DNA of 64,000 nt from Dermatemys mawii. Taxonomy: Eukaryota; Chordata; Testudines; Dermatemydidae. The stretch covers positions 21,405,626-21,469,625 of the forward strand of contig ML677334.1 of the NCBI GenBank assembly GCA_007922305.1, given 5' to 3'. The position numbers and the translations under genes were made by a program. Shown piece after piece: positions 21,690 to 34,906 of the stretch (its first letter is position 1; the number at the start of each line of letters is the position of its first letter). A model generated the notes under the pieces. The model had not been told where the DNA came from. It searched no databases and was given only the letters and a program-made list of their open reading frames with translations.

Positions 21690-21893
21690 TTCAAATAAGT
21701 GTGGTCTGGAGCTTTAATCAGAAGGGTGGAAACCAGGAGGTCCTGAGTTCTAATCACAGGGGCTAGTTTCTGGAGTACAGTGAGGATCACATTTGCTCAT
21801 CATGCAACAGGTTCCTAGTTCAAAACTAGGTATGAACAGGGCTTTCAAACTAGATGATCACAGTGATCCCTTATGGCCTTTGAATGGCAGTAT
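21690..21893 (+). repeat. SINE-like repeat with CR1-type tail
   Basis: Contains 'ggttcctagttcaaaactagg', which resembles a pol III B box, preceded by 'caggaggtcctgagttct'. It ends 'ctagatgatcacagtgatcc cttatggcct', the 3' tail of CR1 LINEs that reptile SINEs share. Head sequence is too diverged to name a tRNA origin. Confidence 0.45.
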
Positions 21894-22271
21894 AATTGAG
21901 CCAAAAAAGGATTGTAGCTGCATTAATAGCAGTTCCAAATAATACAATCTAAACTCCAAACAAAAATCCTTAAATTGATAACCTCCACTGTACCAATTTA
22001 TGGACCGCTTGCATCATACGATAACAACCTTTTTAAAAATAAAAACTCTCAAGCTAGCCCTCTTATCCCCAAGCACATTCCAACACAGTAGTAGAATTTC
22101 TATAATCCATGCTCTGTTTACATTCTAACAAAGCAGTTGAGATTAGCTGGGACACTTGAATTACCCATTTCTACATTTGTTTTTAAACAGAAAATCTTCT
22201 CAGTGAAGGGTTCTGAATTCTGGCACTCTCTCCAGCTTGCTCTACTAGAGCCAGCGATTTGTAGACTTTAG

Positions 22272-22376
22272 GGGCTGGATTTCTACTCAGTACACTAATT
22301 CTGTGTCATTCTGTAAATGCATCTGTTTCAGTAAGTTTCAGCATAAAGCTGGTGTAAGTGGAGGAGAATCAGGCCC
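22272..22376. repeat. Palindromic intronic MITE, old
   Basis: Left gggctggatttctactca, right inverted ggaggagaatcaggccc, with 'gctggtgtaagtgg' in the right arm. Belongs to the widespread reptile hairpin repeat with 'ttacaccagtgtaa' cores. Confidence 0.65.
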
Positions 22377-22411
22377 TTATGGAACCTATGGGTTATATAT
22401 TTTCTCAGTCC

Positions 22412-22700
22412 TGATCTACGCTGGGAGGGGGTGAATTGATCTAAGATGTGCAACTTCAGCTACCAGAATAGTGTAGCTGAAGTTGACGTATCTAGATCGA
22501 CTTACCGCAGTGTCTTCACAGCAGTGAGTCAGCTGCTGCCGCTCCCCCATCGACTCCGTCTCTTGTGGCAGTGGAGTACAGGAGTCGACGGGAGAGTGCT
22601 TGGGGATCGATTTATCGCATCTAGACCAGATATGATAAATCAACCCTCAACAGATCAATCGTACAACGTCGATCCCTGCCACTGTGTAGACTTGCCCTCC
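22412..22700. repeat. MITE of the family also seen at 14445
   Basis: Shows the family words cagctac...gtagctgaag, gatcgacttaccgc, two gtcgac/cgact sites in inverted arrangement around a CpG-rich middle, and gatcgatttatcgcatctag. Overlapping open frames on both strands (22416-22643, 22446-22784) arise from its near-palindromic structure and are not genes. Confidence 0.65.
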
Positions 22701-25700
22701 GTCTCTTCTTTAAGATGTTGCTTTGAGGGGGCTGGTGAGTATTTTTTCCCCTCCGATGGATATGAAGTTCTTTATTATCACTGACAGATGTTCAGTAGTA
22801 TATGCACTATTCATACACATGCCTAGAAACCATGAAAGCTGCATTTTTATGAATGAACATAGATGCATGAGGGCCACATTTAAAAATGGCTCTATCATGC
22901 TGTATATCCTCCTTGATTTTCTAAAGCTATGCCAATAATTGAATCCTCGTATATTCTGACACTCCCTTGACTAGGTCTGTGATAAGACTAAATATTTTGC
23001 TAACAAAATTACATGAAAGATAACTACAAATCTGAGTTCCAAGCAACTGCGTCATCTCTTCCTATGAATCAGTCAATAGTACACCATATTATTCCTTGGG
23101 ACTCTTGATTCTGACTGTGAAGTAGTAAACTGGATTTTGCAATACAGAAATTACTTTTTTTCAGTACACTGAACCCCACAATCCTCCTTGTTATTACTTC
23201 TACATTGTACTTAACACAGTTTCTGGAGTCAGAGCACCCTACACACTAAGCAAACTATCTCTAGGAAACTGGAAGAGATCAGCAATAAATGAGTTGTAGT
23301 TTCAAAGACTGATGTCCCCGCCAAGAAAAGCAAGTTCATTGCCATACCACAGTCTAAAGTGGAAGAATTCTGAGCTACTTTAAAAAATGTTACAAATGTA
23401 TCTAGTGTGTTCTTGGTAAGCACAAAAACTACTGCTTAACAACATTATGAAATCAATATATAGTCATTATACAGCGTTTGAGATGCATATCATTTGAATT
23501 GTTTAATGTGGATATAGATATCTCGTGAATAATTCAGAAAGTAGTGTAGAAAGCAAGTAATTCTTTTGGCCTATATAAGTACGCAAATAGGGCACTGTGC
23601 AGTTTAGACCTGTACACAATCCTTTAAGGCTCTTCAGAGAGCCATTAGCTTTGAAAGGTTTGGTTTTATAGCTTTCTGAAGCTTAGAAATAGCTTGTAAA
23701 AGACAATGGGCTCTGCACTGCCCAGTAAAGATCAGTCATTCTTTGTCAGCCTGGTAGCAAAGGGTTGAGATTTACGGAAGCAGAAGCCTCTGATATATTG
23801 TCACTTGATTGACAAAATGTACATGATCACAACACTGGGGAGGAATGGGAGGAAGATTGGGAACAATGTGCAGTATTCAGAACAGGACTGGACAAGCCTC
23901 TAGACTAGAGCTTCAAGAGCTGTGAAGGACACCAAACGAAAATGGATACAGTTCAAGCTGATGGATCATTTGTGTCGAAGGTGGTACAAAATGGGTGATA
24001 ACGGCTTCGGACTGGTGCATGCTGCCAGTATTTCCACCAGTCATACCATTCAAAGCTCATGGGCGCAAGACTGATATGGAGGCAAAGAAACGTAACAGAG
24101 GTAACATTCACTGGAGTTCAGCTCCATTCCAAACCAGAATGATTCTCTCCTACAAGACTCTGGAGGTGGTCAAAAGAAAATGTCTATGAAAAGAAAACCA
24201 GTAACAACAGGCTACATGCAGCAATGGAAACAGTACACAGGTTACAAGAGGATGATTGATTTGAAATGATCAAGCACAGCAATTAGTACCCTCTTTCTCA
24301 GCTCTCCCTCCCAATATCATATCACAAGAGCCTTTTTATTCCCTCCTAGCAGTGACTTCTCAAGTGAGACCTTGTTAAAAATGTCCTAAATGCTGACCTA
24401 GTTCATTCAAACCCACACACAGTTCCCTTCTCTACCTGCACAAATCAAAGGCCTGGTGACTTGATCATGTCTTTCTCTTTTTTGTTACTTAGAAGAGTAC
24501 CAACAAGTAAATAGCAAACTGTGTTTGCTTTGGGCATTTGCCAACAACTCTGAAGCAGACACATTTGTTCTCCTTAGAGATCTATGGATGAAAAATACTA
24601 TAAAAGAATTAAGTTGTTATTATTAGGAATTTGCACATGCATGAACTGTGAAAAGATTTATTTTAAAAGCCACAACTTGTTTGCAAACAATACATGAAGA
24701 GGGAAAAGGTTAAACACTTTGAAAGAGTCCCTATGATTAGTTCATCCAGCTCTAATCCCAAACCATGAAACAATTAATGGACCAAGCACCAGCTATTTTA
24801 GAGAGATTTCCAGGTGCTAACTGCCATTTGTACCTTGGAACACCCCACCTGATTTCAGCCTATGAAACATCAAGATAGGTGTGCTCCTCTGGGACAACAC
24901 AGAGAACAGGAAAAAAACATTGCCAGCTAACTGAATCCAGCTATGGCACACATTTCAGAGTAGAGATGACATCTCTAGAGTACAACCATCTTAAGGAAAT
25001 GCTGCAAAAACTTACCTTTTCGACAAAGCATTTCCATCATAACAAGAATGACACAACAGACATCCCTTCTACTACTCTTCTCCTGCCAAAAAACAAAACA
25101 AAAATCCACCACAGCATGCCCCTCACCCACTAACAAACCAACGGCCAGACACTCTGAAGTCCATTAGAGACACTGCTATCCATTTTACAAGGGAGGGATT
25201 CAGATATTAGAGTGAAGGGTGACAGTACAAAAGCTTAAGAACTAAATTTCTGTAGTTCAAAAATGAAATCATCCATTTAAAAAAAAAAACACTTTTCATT
25301 TTTAAGTTTTTCATTCTCCTCTCCTTCTAAGATTCCTGAGCATAGCCAGGGCTGAAGAGGGATGGCCAAAGGACTTGATGAGTGTCTCACTGTGGCTCTG
25401 GTCAAATTGGTCCCAATTAATTAATTTTTTTAAATTTCCAGCCCACTTTTGCAGACTCAAGAATCCTGGATCAATACCCCAGTTTCCAGGTGCTTATTAG
25501 ACCCAAATTACCAAACACTGCACACTTCATACATATGCTGAGTATACTCTCCTCCCAGCCTGCACAGCTTTGATTCAGCTTGGCTGCAATAGCCCAAACT
25601 GCATGCTGGGTTCACTGCTGGATGAGTTTAGACAAAAAAAAGGGTCTTCCTTGATTATCTGAGCTGGCACCAGATGCAAATAAGGAAGGACTGGGTGGAA

Positions 25701-26039
25701 ATTCTGTTAATTAAAGATAGGTAAATAAATAAAAGCAGAGTGCAGAAGGAAAGGTTATCACACACCACAATGCAGAGACAATACATGCAAACAAAAGACA
25801 GCGACAGAGAAAGAAAAGATAAATCAAATTCACTCTCTTGAGAAATCCAATCCTTTATCAAGTAGAGGGAGAAGTAATAGACTAAACTCCATTGACTGAA
25901 CAACAGAAATGGGATTACTTTCCACTGTCTTGAAATAGCACAGTATAAAGTTATTCTAAAATGCACCCACATGACACAGGTGCCTTCCAAGGGTGGCTTC
26001 CACACAGAATGGCTCATATTTTCTTATGTGTACACTTGC
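22701..26039. other. Intronic stretch without recognised gene
   Basis: About 3.3 kb of AT-rich intron. No splice-bounded exon and no element with paired ends seen on either strand. Confidence 0.5.
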
Positions 26040-26835
26040 ATTAAAATGTGAACTATATACAAATAGACATTTTTTCTAATGTAATGATTTCTCTACATAT
26101 GACTGAAACCTGGGTAGATGGTACCGCTGGCCCAGCTGGCTCCAGCCAGGTATTCGATACAAAGATTGACAGACTGGCTCAAGGTATGACTATGGTATTA
26201 GTATCTGATTTGAAGTTCAGGAGATCTCCCACCCCCAAAACTGAACCACATGCAGCATGTCCATTTTGTATGAAAGTGCAAAAAAGATGGTGCTAAAATG
26301 GGTGCTAAAGTACACGTCAGCCCACTGCATAGTAAAACTTGTGTGTCTTCACTTGAAGTCCCCCACTGAGATGGAATTGGAGGACCAAGGCCAACAGTGC
26401 TTAATATTGAACATCCACATTGATGACAATGACAATGTACAGGACTGTCCTAGGTGGCTGCTGGCTCCATTCATACCAGAGGATTGGGTATGGAGAGGAG
26501 ACAATATGAAATTTTAACCAAACTAGGACCAATCATTACGTGTTATGACTTGAGGCTGTGGTACATCTCTCCATTGTGGGGGGCGGCGGGCGCACCAAGG
26601 AAACCTGTGTTGATAGGCCATACTCAGAGGCTAATGGAACCCAAGTTTCCAGAGGGCTCTGAGAGCCAACTACNNNNNNNNNNTGTGATACTGTTGGATT
26701 CCTCGCTGTACTTAGACAATTATATAGGAGTGGTGACCAGGATGGCGCGCTCTCATCCACTTTTGGCAAGGAGGCTGTTGCCACTTTTTCCAGATATGCA
26801 CCTTGGTACCACAACCCATGCCTTTGTCATCTAGA
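26040..26835. other. Unidentified segment around an assembly gap
   Basis: This stretch has several open + frames (26048-26296, 26257-26517, 26454-26834) and a higher GC content than its surroundings, with fragments such as PRWLLAPFIPEDWVWRGD and HPLLARRLLPLFPDMHLGTT. I cannot assign them to a family; a decayed transposon protein is the most likely source. It contains the 10-base gap. Confidence 0.3.
26674..26683. other. Assembly gap of 10 N
   Basis: Ten consecutive N. The true length is unknown. Frames read across it (26454-26834 +, 26536-26814 -) are not reliable. Confidence 0.99.
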
Positions 26836-27098
26836 TATTAGAACATACCAGTGTGCTCTAATATGGGGCTAAACCTTAAATCAACTTGGAGCTGAAGCCT
26901 GAGCTGTATATCACAGAAAGATTACCCCATCTCCTTTTCCTCTCCCAAATCTTGGCTAGCAGATTAAATTTCTTTCCTTAAAATCGGTTTCTTCATTTCA
27001 TTCACCCCAGTCCCTTCCAAGCAGGACAATAACGTCCTATTAGAACTCCACTACTCACACTATTTGAGAAGAGTCAAAATTATTCAAGATGAATTCTC

Positions 27099-27101
<3 letters not shown>

Positions 27102-27134
<33 letters not shown>
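27102..27134. repeat. (CA)n microsatellite
   Basis: Sixteen and a half perfect CA units. Non-coding, likely length-polymorphic. Confidence 0.97.
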
Positions 27135-27136
<2 letters not shown>

Positions 27137-28487
27137 CCTTCCTTCCAAAAAAAAAACTACAGTAGATGCCATTTAAAAGTTAACGGATACATGCTACCAC
27201 AATGATTTCCTAATCTACTTCTGGAAGAAAACTGTGGTATCTTCTATGCCACCATACTGTAACTCCTGGCAAATATTGGGGCTTTTTAATGTCAACCATC
27301 GTATGTAATAGCAATGTATAGCAAAAAAGGAAAAGATGGGCCCAAAATAAATTTACAAAAGCTCTAAGAAATATACGGAATCACCATACACACACTATAC
27401 CCAGTGTCCAGAATTGTATACTTAATGAGATTATAATAATAATATAAACAACCAGCTCAGGACTGCCATAGAACAAGTGCTACCTACCATTTTGATAAAT
27501 GGTGTCTTTCTTCCTTTCATTCTGTACCTTCTTTTCCTATTTCAGGGTCTTTTTTTTCCCCTCCTATTTTCACAATGTCACTATACTGATAACTTCTCTG
27601 CTATTTTTAACCCCATACTATAACAATGCTACGTGACACAGGGCTGCTTCATTATACCTCTCTCTCCTCAAGAAGGTAACCTGCTCCAAAGGAAATACTC
27701 GATCATACGCATACTTCACAAATCTAACGGTGGTGCTGTTCACAGCAGGTGGCTGCTTTTGTTTTAGTAAAATCAAATCACGGTGGCCTTTTTTCTTTTC
27801 TCCTATATCAAAACATTCCATGTTCATGCTACAAACGGGAACAGTCAAATCAAAACACAGTGCAAAAGGGGTCATGGGGACTAATTTTCCTCTACAGATG
27901 GTGGAGTTGTTCATTTGAAGCATATTTGTTTCAGAATTTTGATAATATTACAATCACTTCAATCAGGGAAGAGAAAAGGCATTTACCAGATATGCATCTG
28001 CATAACAATTTCTTCTGTTAAATGAACAGAGAGTGACAATCCACAATAGCCATTTGTGAATTTCAATTAATGTTACTTTAAGCTCCACTGCATTTCACAA
28101 CAGGGAAAAGAGCCAAGGGACACAGGTCTTCAAGAGGTACAAACAAACAAGCAGCACATCATTATCCTGTTTCAGGTCTGGTAAGCATTTGCAAGCTAAC
28201 AGACGGCGAAATATGGTGAAAGGCCTGTCTCATATGTACCAGCAGGGTTCCAGAGCCACCCTCTCCACAGAGACAGACTATTGCATCTCAGCCTCTCTGG
28301 GTGCCAATTCTGCACAAGAAGTGCTCTTGGCGAGAGAGTCTGCTTCCACAACTATTTCACACCAGGACAAGTGAATAAGTTTACATCAGCCCTCTGATTC
28401 CAGCATTTTCCTGACAGAACTGTGTATTGCTGGCAAAAATTAGCCAGTGGGCCTTGAACTGTTCTCTTTCTAGCTCATCAGCCAGAG
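27135..28487. other. Intronic stretch without recognised gene
   Basis: AT-rich intron. The opposing frames at 27618-27923 (-) and 27730-28021 (+) overlap and show no domain or coding signature. Confidence 0.5.
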
Positions 28488-28653
28488 CAGTAGCTCTCAA
28501 CCTGTGGCGCAATCAGTACACAGCCGCAGGCCCATGTGACATCCTCAGGACCATACAGGTAGTGTGTATGTATATGTACAGTGTGGTTGTGGCCCACTTA
28601 ACACAGAGAACCACATATGCAGTCCACAATGGCAAATAGGTTGAGAACCACTG
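28488..28653. mobile_element. hAT MITE (MER5/Charlie-like), 166 bp
   Basis: Begins cagtagctctcaacctgtgg and ends with the inverted ggttgagaaccactg. The 8-bp flanks are agccagag (28480-28487) and acccagag (28654-28661), 7 of 8 identical. The termini match the MER5/Charlie type of hAT element shared across amniotes. Confidence 0.85.
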
Positions 28654-29260
28654 ACCCAGAGAGATAAGAGCACAGAGGAGACCTTTACATGGATAGCTTT
28701 GATGCATACTCCATGCTCATGAGTGCCTTAGATGTTAATCAAATATGCAAATATTCTATTTTATAGATTATCCTCCAGTCTGAACAAACATGTCTCCAAC
28801 TGAAGGACCATCTGTGCATTAGATCTGCAACACCAACGAGGTCCTGCCTTCTAGTTAGTACAGATTTAGTAACAAAACAAAATAATTCTTTTGTTCACCT
28901 TTTACAGATTTTGTATTTTTACAAGCATTTCTAACTCTATACGATACTAAGGGAAATTATTAAACGACACTAGTGTCCTACTCTGAGGGCCAATCAGCAC
29001 TGTAAAAGTTGAACTCTAAGGGGGAAGAAGGAAATCACCATCACACCAGCATCAGGAAGAGTCCGTATTCTGTTTGCATGGAACAGAGTCAGATAACATG
29101 TCGGGGACAGCCAAGACACCAAAAGCATATAGTAAACATGCTTGTAAAAGGCTGGCACATATTTGGCCTCTAAGGTATAACTGTTTTAAAGATTAATGTT
29201 ATGCACTCTGGACAGGCTCGTCCTACATGATATGAAAATTGGAGATATAGACACAGCAAA
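28654..29260. other. Intronic stretch without recognised gene
   Basis: Low-GC intron between two hAT insertions. Nothing recognised. Confidence 0.5.
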
Positions 29261-29268
29261 TTATATTG

Positions 29269-30207
29269 CAGGGATGGGCAAACTATGGCCTGCGGGCCCC
29301 ATGTGGCCCACCGGCCATTTTTATCCAGCTCGTGGGGGCGTGGGGCCACTGGCCCTGCACGCCCTGCAGCCCTCCCAGCCTGGGGGCCAAGCCAGTGCGC
29401 CGTGCCGCCGGGGGCCGCCGCCCTCCCAGCCTGGGGGCCAGGCCAGCGCACTGTGTTGCGGGGAGCCACCGCCCTCCCAGCTTGGGGGCTGGGCTTAGGG
29501 CGGGGAGCCGCGGTGCCCCGCGCTCCCTGGCCCGCGGCCGGGCCGAGAGCGGGGAGCTGTGAGCGGGCCGAGAGCGGGGAGTGGGGTGCAGCGGCACTCG
29601 GCGCTCCCCGACCGGCGGCTGGCCCAGCCCAGGGAACCACGGTGCTCGGCTCTCCCAGGCCAGCGGCCTGGCCCAGCTCTGCGAGCCGCGGCACCCGGCG
29701 CTCCTGGGCCGGCGGACAGGCCCAGGCCGACGAGCCGCGTAGCCCTGTCCTCCCGAGCCGGCAGGCCGGCCCAACTTGATGAGCAGCGAGGCCCCGTGCT
29801 CTGACTGGAGCATCGGGTGAGTTTGGTAAGGGGTTGGGTAAGTGGTGGGGTCCTGGTTGGTGGTAGTTGCGGGGGTGGGGGGGATCTCAGGAGCGGGTAG
29901 TGAGGGTTCAAAGCATGGGAGCTTAGATTGCAGGTTGGGTTCCAGGGGGAGGTGGGGTTTTGGGGAACAAAGAACAGGGAGTCTTAGGGGGTGGGGTCCT
30001 GGGGCAGAGGTTAGGGTGGGTGGGGATCTCCGGAAGGGGCGATCAGGGGACAAGGAGCGGGGGTTGGATGGGTCGGAGGTTCTGAGGGGGCAGTCAGGGG
30101 CGGGAAGTGGGTGGGGTCAGATAGGCGGCGGGGCCTTCCTTACCTGGCCCTCCACCCAATTTTTAACCCCAATGTGGCTCTTGGGCCAAAAAGTTTGCCC
30201 ACCCCTG
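29269..30207. mobile_element. GC-rich non-autonomous hAT element, 939 bp
   Basis: Starts cagggatgggcaaactatgg and ends with the inverted aagtttgcccacccctg. A perfect 8-bp target duplication, ttatattg, lies at 29261-29268 and 30208-30215. The interior from about 29330 to 29790 is CpG-dense and GC-rich and yields long open frames on both strands (up to 256 codons on the minus strand at 29283-30053); these are Pro/Ala/Gly/Arg-rich and not proteins. Family members with the same ends occur at 40880, 60412 and 63728. Confidence 0.92.
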
Positions 30208-30955
30208 TTATATTGGCTGCTGCCATCAATGTGCATTCATTGGAGGAAGAGACACAATCAGACTGCAAGTGACAGATTGTTTTTGCATTAATGGGTATGT
30301 CTGCCTTCAGCAATAACATGCTAGAATGATATAGGGTTTATACTCAAGCATTTGCAGGTAAAATACTATCTTGATGAACAATAAAAAGGACTGAACTTCA
30401 CAGCGCAGGTGGTAGCTATATGGCAAAAAAACAGCAGAAGGACAAGAAAGTTATTTGCTTTTACTTTCCAAAATATTCAGTGACAAGTTTTAACTTAAAG
30501 ATAATATTAAAATGATACAATGTGACCTTGCTAGCAAAACTGGTTGGAAAATTTCAGTCAACAACAACAACAACAAAAACAGTTGGAAAAAGGACAGGGA
30601 ATGTTTTCCCCTCCATTTTCCACTAGCTCTTATTTGCTAAGTAGCATACTCGTGTGAACATATAGAAAATGTAAGTTATTCCCTGGAGAAAAAAAATCAC
30701 TTCCCTAATTCACTTTTTGACGGAATGATTCTTATAGATGATACACACACCTAGAAAGATAATATTTGTTGAAGATACAAGTCCGTATTCAAATTAGGAG
30801 GGGGTTATATATTTGAAATGGAATTAAAACATTCAGGATGATAGGTTTCCGTGTTTTATTTTCAGTTGCTTAGACTGTAAGCTCTTCAAAGCATGACTGA
30901 CTATTACGCCTTTGAACAGAACCTGGCATATGGATTTTCATGCATACCTAACATA

Positions 30956-31052
30956 GGCCCAGATTCCACAATCTGATCCATGATGCCTGTCCTGAGCCCA
31001 GTGGGGCTTCACAAGGGTCTGCCAACATAGATCCAATTGCAGAATCAGGGCC
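30956..31052. repeat. Palindromic intronic MITE, old
   Basis: Left ggcccagattccacaat, right inverted attgcagaatcagggcc. A 97-bp hairpin-type repeat of the same class as 17467 and 22272. Confidence 0.7.
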
Positions 31053-31776
31053 ATCTAATGTAGCTTTGGAAGAAGGTGCTTGGTGAAGTCCGTTGGCCTT
31101 TCACCTTTGTAGCCATAGTTCAATTTCCGACTTACTGAAATTAGCAAGTGAAATGTGTCTGGTCTCCATTACATAACAGTCAGGCAAAATTAATACTTTC
31201 TGCTTAAGAGGGACCCAGAACTACATTAGTTGCTTGGCTTTGGAAGGGTTTAGAAGCATTATGAGGAGCTGGGTAAGGAAGCTTGCGAAGCTGCTGCCTG
31301 CGGCATGCCAGGCTCCAGCCACGGCTGCTCCCTCATTTACCTAAACACCAACTTTATACCAATATTATATATATGTGACAGCCATTTTTTGGACAACAAA
31401 ACGCATTGAACCATTTTGGTAGTAATAGCATGAAGAGGTCACAAATCAGAGTCCTCAGTGTGATAGGCATCGTACAAAGTTTAACCCAAAGAGAGTCCCG
31501 GCCCCCAAGATCTTCTCACCTGATATAAATCCTGCAAAGATTTATCTGTATAAAGTTAAGCACGTGCGAAACTGTGATGCTGGCAGACCAGGTGCCAGCT
31601 TTTGCCAAGACTTTAGGCATTAGCTAAGAACTGACACATGATCTGGTCTCCAGCTGTGAGTTTATGTTAGTATTCCTCAAAATAGGTATTAGTCTTCGAA
31701 GCATGTATTTAGTGTTCAGACTCCATGAAATGCTTGTAAGGTGCTGTATGCATTAATCTCACTTGCAATGTCTGTA
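31053..31776. other. Intronic stretch without recognised gene
   Basis: Unique-looking intron; nothing recognised. Confidence 0.5.
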
Positions 31777-31784
31777 TTCCATGC

Positions 31785-32389
31785 CAGAGGTTTTCAAACT
31801 GTGGTCTGTGGACCTCCAGGGGTCCGTGAGCTCCATTCAGGTCATGAATGGATAGTTCCCTCTAAGGTGTGAGCCTGGGTGACCACACATGAGAGAATGA
31901 AGGGTCACACACCTAATTAGTGGAGTCGTGCAGGCATGGCTTCACTAATTAGGTACCTGGACCCTGGAGAAGACACATATGTAAGGTAAAGTGATGGCCT
32001 TGGGGTGGAATAGGGTGTAGGCGGGGTGAGCAGAGGGGATGGGGGGAATTTGGGACATGAAGGGCTGTGGCGGCCAGAGAAAGAGGTGACTTTCCCCAGC
32101 TCTAAGGTGCAGCTGCCGGAGAGAGACAGCCCTCCTTCCCAGCCTTAGTTCTGTGGCTGCTGTGGTAGGGGAGAGAGGGCACATCCATCACATTAGAAAG
32201 GTAAGACTATGATATTAAAATATGAATTGTGTGCTTTTATTTGTAGACCAAGAAACGTGAATTATTATTAAGGGTTTTTCATATAGTGCTTTTCTCCAAA
32301 GCACTTTACAATAGTGAGCTAATGGTACAAAAAACATTTGGAAAGATAATTAAGTGGTCTGCAGAAAAAAAAAAGTTTGAGAACTACTG
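31785..32389. mobile_element. hAT element, 605 bp
   Basis: Begins cagaggttttcaaactgtgg and ends with inverted aagtttgagaactactg. A perfect 8-bp duplication, ttccatgc, at 31777-31784 and 32390-32397. Inside, 32275-32320 has 'atagtgcttttctccaaagc actttacaa', a word common in reptile interspersed repeats, so a second old repeat may be nested. The minus frame 31945-32184 is not supported as a gene. Confidence 0.92.
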
Positions 32390-32397
32390 TTCCATGC

Positions 32398-34901
32398 TAT
32401 CAGAAAATGTACCAGTTTTTGCTTTATAACTTTGAAAATGTTTGTTCTGAACTTGTGAACCCAGGCACATGAATTGTGCTGTCCGCCCGCCTGTCCCACT
32501 CCCATCCAGAAGGAATATCAAAATTAAATGGGCCATCAATGTACATCGCAATGCAAAGGACTGGTTAATGGTTCTATCATACCCATGGAGAAGTACATGC
32601 AGAAGGCCTTGTCCCATCAATTTATGCTGGAAGAAGAAAATAAAAATAGTTTGTGAAGATTTTTCATCTCTTTGCTGTTTGAACTGTCACAGGGCCAGAG
32701 AAACCAAATCAAAGCCAGACAGACCCAGGGGTTATCTCCTCAGTCTGCTCTGAAAGACCCCTTTAATTGACAGATCACTACAACTCTGTCACTCTTAGGA
32801 TTTAGATGGTAATTCATTTATGTGTATGTTTGCTGGCTTTAATTTGTAAATAGCTCTCTTATTTATCTTTCCTAGTTAATAAACATTTAGATACCTTATT
32901 AGAGGATTGGCATTCTCTTTGGTGTAAAATTTAGGATACCAATTGATCTGAGGTAAGTGACTGGTCTCTTGGGACTGCAAGCAATCTGAATGTTATGTGA
33001 TTTTGGGGGTAAGTGACCACTTATCCCTAAGTCCAGTCTGCTTGGGTGTCAAGATAGACTGAAGAGTCTAAGGGGACTGTCTGCGATTCCAGGTCTTGAG
33101 TCATAAATTTACAAAGGTATATGTCTAATAATTCCATTGTCTTCCAATGAAATTATTAGACTCACATGGTTAAAGTTAGGCATGTACCTTGCTGAATTGA
33201 GGCCTCAAAGGACAATCTAAGGAGTAACATTCTAAATTGCACTGTGCTGCATTCCCTTACATCATTTCTTCACAAAACAGTCAAGTATTAAGTTTGCAAA
33301 CTTATGATGATTAAAAAATAACAATTTCATGGAAACAGTAGCGAGTAATAAATGTTTTACATTTTTGCCTTCAAGAGTCAAATCTCACATTTTAAGATGA
33401 GTCAATACAAAACTGAATAGTTAAAACATGGAGACAGAGCAGTAACTTTTTAAGGGCTCACTTGAGACTTCATCTGAGCTACACATGCCTACATGCGTAC
33501 TGCACAAGGTTTCCCGTGGCATTAAGATAATCACCACACAGTCCATCCAGGAAACAATGGATCACCCAGTGTGTAGATTTCACCAAGACACTAATGAATC
33601 ACGGTATTCCAGTTTAAATGCCTCTAACTAAAAATAACTGAACGCAAGGCAGGTACTGGGAAAAAAAGAAAAAAGTGAAGTCACTGCAACTTCATATTTT
33701 TTGATGCATGGCTTTATTTTTAAATAAAGGTTATCAAAGCCAGGAAAATGTGAACAGTTCATCTGTATTCCTGAGTGATGTCTGCAGTCAAAATCAGGGT
33801 AGGGGGAGAAAAAGATTAAAGACATTTGAGAGTGCCAGAAACCCTTCGGCTATCAAAGACAGTCAGAAAATGGTGCGCCAGACAATAGTCATATTTATTA
33901 GACTGAAATCTAGTGTTTGCTCAGTGAAGAATAAAGCTCAGAGGGGACTACATAATTGGGACGTGTCTTGAATTTGGAGCCAAAAAGAAACCAAGGAGCA
34001 ATGTAAATCTTTTTAACGAATGGATCTTATTGTAAATCTTTCAAAAACAAAGGTAATTACACAAAATTAGAACATTAAATAATCTGCAATCATCCAGGCG
34101 CACAGCATCAATGCAGGAATCAAGAAGCTTTATTGTTTAAATTTTCTTTTTTAGTCTCCATTATTTATAATGCAGTCTTCTTGGCAGGGCCAGAAGTATT
34201 GGCTATCTTGAGCAGGACTGAGTCAAGAGGAGAACTCATTCAACCACATGAGGCTTGACACAGGCAACAGTGAGTAAAATTCTACATATTGCATTATGCA
34301 GGACGTCAGATGAAATTATCATAATAATCCCTCAGCCTGTGGCCTCAGCCTGTGAACCCTAGCACAAAGAGCATCCAGGAAATCAGGTCAGATCAAGAGA
34401 CATGATACAGTCAAAGCTACTAAAACTCTATCTAAAAAAGCCTGTCCAAGGAGGGGTTAAACCTTAGCTTAGCTTCAGCTCAAGCTTCCAACAGAGACTG
34501 CAAAAATACTAACCAGAGAGCAGATGAAGGTTCTTGATTTAACATCAGTAAGAAGGAAGCTGTAGTCAGTTAGATAGTGACATCACCATTTTAAAATTAC
34601 CTTTTCATTTAGCCAAAAATTCCTGATAGAACATAAGAAAGGCCCTACTTGATTTGTGGGATGATTGTCAAAGAACTGTCGCTGAGTTACAGAAAAGACA
34701 TGGAAAATTCTGCACAAGTAATAATGGCCCTTTATTATCTGCAGTAATTTGGAAAAGCCAGAGAAGACCTATTTGTTTAAGAAAAATTAGCTGGAACAAT
34801 ATTAAACACTCAAATATTATGTTACCCCCATTATTTTTTTTTTGATAACTAAACATTTTGCTGCAACTATATTACAGTCAATAATGCAAGGGGGTTAGAG
34901 C
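32398..34901. other. Intronic stretch without recognised gene
   Basis: About 2.5 kb, AT-rich. Frames such as 32469-32753 (+) and 33708-33971 (+) have no recognisable domain. No paired repeat ends found. Confidence 0.5.
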
Positions 34902-34906
34902 CTGAG

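Noticed and set aside
21740..21890. Possible functional tRNA gene
   Set aside because: Only a B-box-like word is present; no cloverleaf or A box. Better explained as a SINE with a CR1-type tail.
22416..22784. Opposed open frames of 75 and 112 codons
   Set aside because: Product of a near-palindromic MITE; the two peptides mirror each other's sequence.
29283..30053. 256-codon minus-strand open frame, and several overlapping + frames
   Set aside because: They lie wholly inside a hAT element with perfect target duplication; the peptides are Pro/Ala/Gly/Arg-rich in every frame, as expected from GC-rich DNA with few stop codons.
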